NCBI RefSeq assembly: GCF_019972155.1
Contig: NZ_BOVL01000007.1
Span: 259,906 to 315,849, forward strand
Source of the DNA: Bradyrhizobium sp. RD5-C2
GTDB lineage: Bacteria > Pseudomonadota > Alphaproteobacteria > Rhizobiales > Xanthobacteraceae
Length of the DNA stretch: 55,944 nucleotides
Direction: 5' to 3'
Positions 34,356 to 40,792 of this stretch are shown here, piece by piece (positions within the stretch are counted from its first letter, which is position 1; the number at the start of each line of letters is the position of its first letter). A program made the position numbers and the translations under genes. The notes beneath the pieces were generated by a model. The model worked only from the letters and a program-made list of their open reading frames with translations, ran no database searches and had not been told where the DNA came from.

Positions 34356-34451
34356 GTCCCAATCTCGCTAGGTGAGGTCATTCTAGCGTGAGACGGACTT
34401 TGGCGCGACAGGTAGTTGCTGGTGCGTCCTTCACCAACGCGCTGCCGGACC

Positions 34452-35357
34452 ATGCTCAAGAAGAATGCTGCACTTCTCTATCCCTTCGTTGCCATCGTGC
34501 TGTGGGCCGGCAACGTCATCGTCTCGCGTCTCTCTGCCCACACGATCGGTCCGCAGGCAATTACCTTCTATCGCCTGCTGGTCGCGGTGCTCTTGATGTC
34601 TCCGTTCGTGGCGCGCGCAGCCTGGCGCAATCGTCGCGCGATCTGGCCGCATCTCGGGCCGCTCGCGATCCTCGGTTTCCTTGCGATGTGCCTGTTCCAG
34701 AGCCTGTCGTATCTCGCGGCCGAGACCACCACTGCGACCAACATGGCCGTGTTCACCGCGCTGACGCCGCTATTGACGGTCGCGCTCAGCGCCGCGTTGC
34801 TCGGCGAGCAGCCGACGCTTGGCATGATCTGCGGCGCGCCGCTGTCGTTCGCGGGCCTCGTCTATCTCGTCAGCGGCGGCGAATTGTCGTCGCTGTTGCA
34901 GAACGGCGTGCATGCGGGCGACGCACTGATGCTGCTGGCCGCGATCGTCTATGCGTTGTACGGCGTGCTTTTGAAGCGCTGGAATCTACCGATCACAGGG
35001 TGGCAATCCACCTACATGCAGGCACTGTGCGCGCTGGCCGTGATGTTTCCCGCGTTCCTCGCGACACCGACGCCGCTGCGGCAGGTTAACGCGGCGACCT
35101 GGCCGCTGATCGTCTATGCCGGCGCGCTGGCCTCGGTGGTGCTGCCGTTCCTGTGGATCCGCGGGGTCGCGCAGCTTGGACCGAACCGCTGCGCGATCTT
35201 CATGAACCTGTTGCCGGTGCTGACCGCCGCGGCCGCGATCGCAATGCTGGGTGAGCCCGTCAGGTCCTTCCACGTTATCGGCGGCGGCCTCGCGCTGCTC
35301 GGCGTCGCCTGCGCGCAGGCGTTTCCGCGGCCGCTGTTGCGAGCGCAGCGTGCTTGA
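34452..35357 (+). CDS. EamA (drug/metabolite) family transporter
   Basis: 301 aa, ten transmembrane helices in two EamA repeats. Repeat 1: FVAIVLWAGNVIVSRL through LLTVALSAALLGEQPTLGM; repeat 2: LMLLAAIVYALYGVLLKRWN through LPVLTAAAAIAMLGEPV with the LGE motif after helix 9. Start at MLKKNAALLY; an upstream in-frame ATG twelve codons earlier lacks support. Divergent from an AraC regulator. Likely efflux of a small metabolite; the specific substrate is unknown. Confidence 0.92.
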   Translation: MLKKNAALLYPFVAIVLWAGNVIVSRLSAHTIGPQAITFYRLLVAVLLMSPFVARAAWRNRRAIWPHLGPLAILGFLAMCLFQSLSYLAAETTTATNMAVFTALTPLLTVALSAALLGEQPTLGMICGAPLSFAGLVYLVSGGELSSLLQNGVHAGDALMLLAAIVYALYGVLLKRWNLPITGWQSTYMQALCALAVMFPAFLATPTPLRQVNAATWPLIVYAGALASVVLPFLWIRGVAQLGPNRCAIFMNLLPVLTAAAAIAMLGEPVRSFHVIGGGLALLGVACAQAFPRPLLRAQRA

Positions 35358-35382
35358 GCATGACGACGCGATCATCCCATCG

Positions 35383-35401
35383 CTGTGACTTATCGTCACA
35401 G
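35383..35401 (+). terminator. Hairpin after the EamA gene
   Basis: CTGTGAC-TTATC-GTCACAG, a perfect 7-bp stem 25 nt after the stop. No T-tract. The rest of the 290-nt gap up to the next gene is A+T-richer than the flanks and shows no further gene I can support. Confidence 0.35.
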
Positions 35402-35649
35402 TGATGACTGATCCATTTTCCGCTGTACGGGCGGCGTGACATCGCGCGGGCACAACTCGAGAGCTCCACACGCGAGAAAATGTTTCCAATCTTTTCTGAG
35501 TGATGTTCGATCACTACCAATCGGCTTGTTTGATAGCCCATTTGGATCATGAGCTTCACATCGAGCGCGATCAAACTAAAGAATATCTAGCTTCTCACTT
35601 CGAGTCGTGACGGTTTGCTCGCGTCATCGATAGTTATCTTGAGCGAGTA

Positions 35650-37377
35650 ATGAAAAAGAAGAAGATCGCGTATGGTGCGATTCTGGTTGGCGCAATCGTC
35701 CTGGCTTTGTTCGCGCACAAAATCAGGATCGCCGCAAATCTCCTGACGGAGACGCTGCTCTTCAGCGGTCAACGCACAGCTACCATCATCAGCCGCCTGG
35801 ACGCGCAGGAGCAGGCCGCGAACAAGCAAGAGCAGACGGCGAACAGACAAGAGCAGACCGCGAGCAGGCAGGAGCAGGCTGCGAGTAAGCAGGACGAGGC
35901 TGCAAACAAGCTGGAGCAGACCGCAAATCAGCTGGAGCAGACCGTCAACAAGCAGCGGGCGGATATTGGTGCGGTGATCGACACGCAGAAGCGCGGTCAG
36001 CCTGCGCCCGATCTGCAGGGCAATTCGATCCAAGTTTCGCTGCCTCAAAGCGAATATGCACCGATGACACCGGTCTCCATGACCAAGATCTCGGCGCGAG
36101 AATTTCTGATCGCCAACTACCGGGATGTTTTTCTCTTCGACCAGGATCGGCGCACCGCGGTACCGCTTGAGATCGACGTCGCACTGCCTGTCTGGAGTCC
36201 AACGGCCGTGTTCTATTCGGCCTTCTACGACAGGATCTTCATCGCGAACTACGTTGGAGAGGACATTATCGTCGCCCAGCTCGAGCGTACGCCGTCCGGT
36301 GCAAAGCTTCGTTTAACCGAGCGGATAGCGGATGCCGGCATCAAGGGAGCGGAGGGAGTGGCGATCTCGCGAGGAGGTCGATTCATGGGCGTGGCGGACT
36401 ACGACGGCAACGTGGTGTCCATGTTCGAACGCGTGGACGATAAATGGATTCCGCGCTGGAAGCGGGATCTGCTGGCCTCTCACGGCATCACGATTATCGG
36501 AGATGAGGTCTTCGCCTCAGGTCAGGCGAGCATTGTCAAGCTGTCGATTGAAACCGGGCAAGAGCTCGCCAGGACTGCAAATATCGGCTCCTGGCCCATT
36601 CAATTTGCCACTTGCATCAACGAAGACGAAAGCACAGGCGATCTGATCGGTTCGGATCCAATGTCCGGCGTCGTTTTCACGATGACGAAGGGCTTTCAGT
36701 TAAAGGACGTGTTCGGCGCGAACGGTCCGACCCATGCAAATCTGTCCGCGCCGTTCTGTGCCTATCGGGACAAGGACGCAGTCTATATTCTGTCCACCTA
36801 CCAGGACAGGCTCGTCGCTATCAGCGGAACCGTGACAACCTCTTTCGAGTTCGGATACCCACGATGGAACTACATCGCTGATCAATCGCGATTTCGATAC
36901 CCCTCGGTGATGTCGCGCGGATCCGTCCAGTTCGATGCGCCGAGCTATCGGATGTTCGACAAGACTGTGCGTGCAGCCTATGGCGCGCTGGCGGCGAGTG
37001 ACGGCACGCTGTTGACGATGCCCGCCCGCGGAGACTTGTTTGGCGACGAGTCGACCTTTTACGCGACCGGCATAGCGAGCGACCCAAACTGGCTTGCCAT
37101 CGTCTCCAATTCATCACCCAAGGCAGTTCTCTATAACCGCAAGACGGGGGCGCTGGGTGGCGTAACGATTGGCGAGTGGGATTGCTGGGCGCAAGCGAGC
37201 GAAATCCTGTGTCCATCACGGCGCTATTCCATCGGCGAACTTTCTGCTGCCGCGGGCATGTTGGATCGCGAGGAAGAGGCCAAGATGGCGGGAGGCTGGG
37301 TTGGCAGCGCGATCCCGCTCCTGAAGTACTGGGCAGAATGGGCATCAACGCCTCGCTCGGCAGAGGCGCGCCCCTAG
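35650..37377 (+). CDS. Anchored protein with heptad-repeat stalk and propeller-like domain
   Basis: 575 aa, unrecognised. Basic start and a signal anchor (MKKKKIAYGAILVGAIVLAL), then a stalk of seven consecutive heptads (residues 54-102) of the type EQTANKQ, which should form a coiled coil. From about residue 120 to 560 come many short beta-rich units with spacing like an NHL/YVTN propeller (EFLIANYRDVFLFDQDRR, YDRIFIANYVGEDIIVAQLE, GRFMGVADYDGNVVSMFE, AVYILSTYQDRLVAISG). Topology suggests a periplasmic or surface sensor or adhesin held away from the membrane by the stalk. G+C looks lower than in core genes; no operon partner. Function unknown. Confidence 0.8.
   Translation: MKKKKIAYGAILVGAIVLALFAHKIRIAANLLTETLLFSGQRTATIISRLDAQEQAANKQEQTANRQEQTASRQEQAASKQDEAANKLEQTANQLEQTVNKQRADIGAVIDTQKRGQPAPDLQGNSIQVSLPQSEYAPMTPVSMTKISAREFLIANYRDVFLFDQDRRTAVPLEIDVALPVWSPTAVFYSAFYDRIFIANYVGEDIIVAQLERTPSGAKLRLTERIADAGIKGAEGVAISRGGRFMGVADYDGNVVSMFERVDDKWIPRWKRDLLASHGITIIGDEVFASGQASIVKLSIETGQELARTANIGSWPIQFATCINEDESTGDLIGSDPMSGVVFTMTKGFQLKDVFGANGPTHANLSAPFCAYRDKDAVYILSTYQDRLVAISGTVTTSFEFGYPRWNYIADQSRFRYPSVMSRGSVQFDAPSYRMFDKTVRAAYGALAASDGTLLTMPARGDLFGDESTFYATGIASDPNWLAIVSNSSPKAVLYNRKTGALGGVTIGEWDCWAQASEILCPSRRYSIGELSAAAGMLDREEEAKMAGGWVGSAIPLLKYWAEWASTPRSAEARP
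35809..35955 (+). repeat. Seven tandem 21-bp units encoding heptads
   Basis: Units read EQAANKQ, EQTANRQ, EQTASRQ, EQAASKQ, DEAANKL, EQTANQL, EQTVNKQ. DNA identity between units is high at codons 1, 2 and 7 and degenerate at third positions, so the array is old rather than freshly expanded. Length variation between strains would be expected. Confidence 0.85.
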
Positions 37378-37516
37378 ACGTCAGCGGGCTCACTCTGCGT
37401 GATAACGCGCAGGCTCTACATCAGCGATCTCGCGGTTTTGATCACATGTGAAGGGCCGGGCCAGAATAGAGCGCCGCGGTCGGCGGTCACTTGTTCGGTG
37501 AAACGGAGTGATCGCA

Positions 37517-37732
37517 ATGCGTGTTGCCTTGGTCTTGACGTTGCCTCTTGTGATCCTGTGGAGTGCGGTTGCCGACTCGGCACCTGCACATCATCGGCGT
37601 GTGCGACAACACCTCATCATTCGTCCGAGCGAAGAGGTGGTCGCACCTGGCTGGTACAGATATCCCGGCTACGGGCCGATCCCGCCAGGCGAGAACCGGA
37701 ATCTCGATCCATCCACCCGTGGTAGCGGCTGA
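37517..37732 (+). CDS. Small secreted protein, His/Arg/Pro-rich
   Basis: 71 aa. Signal peptide MRVALVLTLPLVILWSAVAD with cleavage near SAPA, leaving a short mature part with HHRRVRQH and a Tyr/Gly/Pro motif (WYRYPGYGPIPPGENRN). GGAG lies about 9 nt before this ATG; a GTG three codons upstream is less likely. No cysteine. Unknown function; presumably periplasmic. Stand-alone, with a further small secreted protein downstream. Confidence 0.72.
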   Translation: MRVALVLTLPLVILWSAVADSAPAHHRRVRQHLIIRPSEEVVAPGWYRYPGYGPIPPGENRNLDPSTRGSG

Positions 37733-37848
37733 CGCCGGTGCCGCGTCGCTGAGTGACCCGCCTCACATCGCTCGCAGAGCAGTTTTGGGAGCGTGTCGGC
37801 CAAGGCGATGCAATGGTGCGTCGGCCCAATTGTGGAGGAGGGTAAATC

Positions 37849-38073
37849 ATGCGTTCAGTTTCACTGAGCTTCGCCGTCGCAACCGCGATTGCTCTGTTCA
37901 CGTTCGGTCAGTCGGCTTCCGCCGCCCCCATCGGTGCAGTCGTGAAGGCGTGCGACAGAACCGCAGGATGCAACTATACCCTGAACAAGGCTGGAGACCT
38001 GTCGGGTTACTCGTCGAAAGCCTGCTTCTACTGCCCCAACGACGGCAAGCGGCAGTGCTTCGGAGTGCAGTGA
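37849..38073 (+). CDS. Small secreted cysteine-rich protein
   Basis: 74 aa. Signal peptide ending QSASA-AP, mature part about 49 aa with five Cys (C35, C41, C59, C62, C70), including a CxxC. A very strong GGAGGAGGG ribosome binding site precedes the ATG and a strong terminator follows, so this is a monocistronic, probably well-expressed gene. Cysteine spacing suggests disulfides or metal binding in the periplasm. I do not recognise a family. Confidence 0.78.
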   Translation: MRSVSLSFAVATAIALFTFGQSASAAPIGAVVKACDRTAGCNYTLNKAGDLSGYSSKACFYCPNDGKRQCFGVQ

Positions 38074-38079
38074 GGTGGC

Positions 38080-38107
38080 AGGGGCCTGCTTCAGGCAGGC
38101 CCCTTTG
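38080..38107 (+). terminator. Rho-independent terminator
   Basis: A 10-bp perfect stem, AGGGGCCTGC with GCAGGCCCCT, loop TTCAG, followed by TTTGCTTCT. It lies directly after the Cys-rich small protein stop. Confidence 0.85.
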
Positions 38108-38215
38108 CTTCTGAGATCCTGTACCGGTTGCAAAGGGGCTAGCGGAGACGGACGGATACCTCTCTTCCATCGAACAGGAGGTTGGTCAACGGATCGAGCG
38201 ATGCTGCGTCGGTGA

Positions 38216-38479
38216 TCAGCTTGTGCAGAGATCGCTCGTGACACGCTCTTCGAGCATGGCGATGGTTCCCTTGAGATTGTCGTGCCGCTCGTGGAGCGAC
38301 CTTGCCAAAATCGGATACCTTGTGTCCGATCGATCATGAATTCCCGCGCGCGCTTCTTCGGTCGCAATGTCGGCTTCGATCTGCTGGCAGGCCAGGACAA
38401 GATCGGACAGCATCTTCCTGACCGTCGACTCTCGTCCGGTGCTTGCGCGAGCTGTCTCAAAACGATGATGCATGTTCAT
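38216..38479 (-). CDS. Hypothetical helical protein, 87 aa
   Basis: MNMHHRFETARASTGRESTV start, then a helical, charged body (MLSDLVLACQQIEADIATEE, then RYPILARSLHERHDNLKGTI). Resembles small DUF-type cytosolic helical proteins. GGAG lies 7 nt upstream of the ATG (GGAGCACGCAC-ATG); longer open frame upstream has no ribosome binding site. Convergent with the Cys-rich secreted protein gene and its terminator. Function unknown. Confidence 0.65.
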   Translation of the reverse strand: MNMHHRFETARASTGRESTVRKMLSDLVLACQQIEADIATEEARAGIHDRSDTRYPILARSLHERHDNLKGTIAMLEERVTSDLCTS

Positions 38480-38615
38480 GTGCGTGCTCCGAATGTCCGA
38501 GTTCGGTACACCGCGAACAGCCGGCGCCGAACTATTCACGGGCACATCGCAAGTCGCCTGCCAGGAGCGGGGCCGTAAGAATACGGCCGGACGAAAATCC
38601 GATGGGTCTCGCAGG

Positions 38616-39296
38616 CTATTCCCGGCGCCAAGCCGGTACGCAAGCGCTTAGCGTGACGCGCTTGTAGTCTCGAGCGGCATTCTGATCTCCGGATTGTTCA
38701 GCAAACTTGACCGCTGCCTCCATGTCCTGGGAGGCAGACGCGCTATCGCAGAACAGGCTGTGAATTTCCGCCCGGTATCGATATGCCCTGTAGTTCATCG
38801 GGTTGTACTGAAGCGCCATATTGTAGTTGCTTTGCTCCTCAGCGGCGCCTCGGCGCGCTTCATCCGACTGACTGTTGAAGCTGGTCAGGCGATTGAGCGC
38901 CTGGAGTGTTCCAAGTTCGGTGTAACGTTGAGACATCGCGCCGAAACTTGCAGGAAGTGCTTCGGCCGAAGAAGCAGGTTGCTTCGCCGCGCTGTGCGCG
39001 CGTTCAATTTCGATCTTCTTGTATTTGATGGCGTTGTCGTAGTCCCGCAGGCTTTGGAAGGTGCTCGATATTTCGCCGTTAATCGGCACAATATAGGCAG
39101 TCGAGAGCCGACGATCGCTCAGCAGGTTGAGGCATGCCTGTATCTTTGCCTGCGCAGGCAGGACATCACGACATTCCTTGTCGACCACACGCCGCTCGTC
39201 CGGCGAATGCACGGCTGGCGGCGACTGGGCAGCAGGCAGGACAACCGCCAGTGCGAAGCAGACCGCTAACCTGAGAGCACGACTCGGGCCGTCCAT
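38616..39296 (-). CDS. Exported protein with TPR-like helical region
   Basis: 226 aa. N-terminal signal peptide (MDGPSRALRLAVCFALAVVL, cleavage near PAAQS). Mature part includes two Cys (KECRDVLPAQAKIQACLNLL) and helical units typical of TPRs: FQSLRDYDNAIKYKKIEIE, EEQSNYNMALQYNPMNYRAY and ASASQDMEAAVKFAEQSGDQ. Likely a periplasmic protein-binding scaffold. No enzymatic motif. It lies downstream of two terminators on the same strand, so it has its own promoter. Confidence 0.75.
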   Translation of the reverse strand: MDGPSRALRLAVCFALAVVLPAAQSPPAVHSPDERRVVDKECRDVLPAQAKIQACLNLLSDRRLSTAYIVPINGEISSTFQSLRDYDNAIKYKKIEIERAHSAAKQPASSAEALPASFGAMSQRYTELGTLQALNRLTSFNSQSDEARRGAAEEQSNYNMALQYNPMNYRAYRYRAEIHSLFCDSASASQDMEAAVKFAEQSGDQNAARDYKRVTLSACVPAWRRE

Positions 39297-39380
39297 TTTG
39301 TGTCTTTGCCTTCAGCCCGACCTCGACCAGCCGGCGGATACTTCGTGCGGGCTCCATGATGATTTGATGCCAAATAATCA

Positions 39381-39413
39381 AGCCGAGGGGAAGCTGTGAC
39401 TTCCACCTCGGCT
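39381..39413 (-). terminator. Reverse-strand hairpin terminator 1
   Basis: AGCCGAGG/CCTCGGCT outer stem with GGAAG/CTTCC inside. Read on the minus strand it is followed by TTGATTATTTGG. Works for transcripts arriving from the DUF3606-like gene. Confidence 0.6.
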
Positions 39414-39448
39414 CTCCCGGACGCAATTCATCGATGAAACTCAAAAGT

Positions 39449-39484
39449 GAGGCCGTCCGTGACTGGGACAGACCGAACGGCCTC
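39449..39484 (-). terminator. Reverse-strand hairpin terminator 2
   Basis: GAGGCCGT and ACGGCCTC pair across a 20-nt loop. On the minus strand ACTTTTGAGTTTC follows. In tandem with terminator 1. Confidence 0.65.
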
Positions 39485-39604
39485 AGCCGGCCCACAGGAC
39501 CAAAATGGAAGAATGCGGCCGGCTGTCCAGCTACGGTGTCGCCGGCCAGGTGGTTTCGCCAGCCAATTGACGTCGCGACCGTCCGACCTCTTCGAACTGT
39601 TGGC

Positions 39605-39775
39605 TCAGGTCACCTTTGCTTCCTTGGTGATAGCGGCAATTGAGGGACCCGATTTTCGAACGATTGAAGCAAATTGTTGATCGGAGACCTTGAGGCGCTT
39701 CCTCAATATTTTGACTTGGACCTTGTCGCGCAGATCCAGCGAATTGCGAAAATAGGTTTGCCTGTGCTTGTTCAT
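39605..39775 (-). CDS. DUF3606-like small protein
   Basis: 56 aa: MNKHRQTYFRNSLDLRDKVQ, then VKILRKRLKVSDQQFASIVR, then KSGPSIAAITKEAKVT. The pattern (short basic lead, then K-x-L-x-V-S-x-x-x-F-x-x-I-V-x-x-x-G-x-S-x-x-x-I) matches the DUF3606 fold of small rhizobial proteins of unknown role. The ribosome binding site is weak. It is followed on its strand by two tandem terminators and lies downstream of the 93-aa membrane protein gene. Confidence 0.55.
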   Translation of the reverse strand: MNKHRQTYFRNSLDLRDKVQVKILRKRLKVSDQQFASIVRKSGPSIAAITKEAKVT

Positions 39776-39934
39776 GGGGCTCGGCTCGCAAAGGACATAA
39801 GTTGCTCGCGATGTTGCGGCATTGCGTCGACATCGATCGGTCGACGAGGGGACCGTTTGCCCTCGCGAGCGTCCCGTCGCCGCCTACGCAACGCCGGGCT
39901 AAGGGCAACGTTCCATCAACGCCGCCGGCGCCTG

Positions 39935-40216
39935 CTAGGAGCGCGCCGGGTCGGATTGACGACAGGTCGTCATGACAAACGCTGCCTTGCTGCATTGCCA
40001 ATCGCTGCCAAGCGCAGCGCTCGAGACCGGCCGTGGGGCAGCAACGATCGCCAGCACAACAACCATGCAAGCCAGCGAAGTTGCGATGACGAACCTGCGG
40101 GCCTTGGATGAGAAGCGTTGCCGTAACCAGGGAGCCAGATCGGCGGATCGGCGAAGCTGGGCGTTACGCAAAACCTGGGCGATATCCTGGAATTGAATGC
40201 CACTGTCCTGCTGCAT
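39935..40216 (-). CDS. Hypothetical single-pass membrane protein
   Basis: 93 aa. A soluble N-terminal region (MQQDSGIQFQDIAQVLRNAQ, then LRRSADLAPWLRQRFSSKAR) precedes one transmembrane segment (FVIATSLACMVVVLAIVAA). A short external tail with two Cys follows (DWQCSKAAFVMTTCRQ). GGAG lies 7 nt before the ATG. The basic RQRFSSKARR before the helix favours N-in topology. The N-terminal half is typical of small Bradyrhizobium membrane proteins of unknown function. Confidence 0.68.
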   Translation of the reverse strand: MQQDSGIQFQDIAQVLRNAQLRRSADLAPWLRQRFSSKARRFVIATSLACMVVVLAIVAAPRPVSSAALGSDWQCSKAAFVMTTCRQSDPARS

Positions 40217-40453
40217 GGCTTTACTCCGGAAACATTCAGGTGATGAAAAACGTAGCGAATGCTGCGCGCGGTTTGTTTCGCGCTCGCTTCAACGCACCGG
40301 GAATGATGTTTCGTTCACGCGGAGGTGACGACCAGTCAGCGCCAAACGGGGGCTTGGGCGGCTAGCGAACCATCGGATCAAAGTGGGGTGTCGGATATCA
40401 GCGGCACCCGGTCTGCAGACGCTTCCGGGGCCTGGCCAACAGGCGAAGGGTGG

Positions 40454-40543
40454 CGGAGAGGGAGGGATTCGAACCCTCGATACAGCTTGAGACCGTATGA
40501 CGCTTTAGCAAAGCGTTGCCTTCAGCCACTCGGCCACCTCTCC
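40454..40543 (-). tRNA. tRNA-Ser(GCT)
   Basis: On the minus strand: acceptor GGAGAGG pairing with the 3' CTCTCC, D-arm GGCCGAGTGGCTGAAGGC, anticodon loop TTTGCTAAA giving anticodon GCT (codons AGC/AGU), a long variable arm typical of tRNA-Ser, and TPsiC arm GGGTTCGAATCCC. The discriminator is G, and CCA is encoded just beyond it. No integrase or repeat of the tRNA 3' end is visible nearby, so this site is not occupied by an island within the window. Confidence 0.96.
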
Positions 40544-40792
40544 AATGGCGCCGATATGCCCGAGTGGGCGCTGAGCCGCAAGCGGCAGATTCAGATTGCG
40601 ACAAGGTGATTTGGTGGCAACTCAGCCGCCGGCCGCCCTGGAGCGGGCGCAGAGCCTCCATATAGGGTAGCGGCTTGCAGGCGTGGGACCGATTGATGGA
40701 TGAAACGATAGATAGAACAATGGGTTAGTGTGATTTTTCGCCGGGCTTGAACGCAGCCCCTCGCAAGACTGTTGAAAACCGGCCGCGCCGGC

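Noticed and set aside
35809..35955. CRISPR-like array suggested by regular 21-bp spacing
   Set aside because: There are no unique spacers; the units are contiguous codons of a coiled-coil stalk in frame with the surrounding gene.
40400..40600. Possible island insertion at the tRNA-Ser gene
   Set aside because: No repeat of the tRNA 3' end, integrase or composition change was found beside it in the window.
40325..40609. 94-codon forward frame containing GRDSNPRYSLRPYDALAK
   Set aside because: This is the familiar spurious translation across the antisense of a tRNA-Ser gene.
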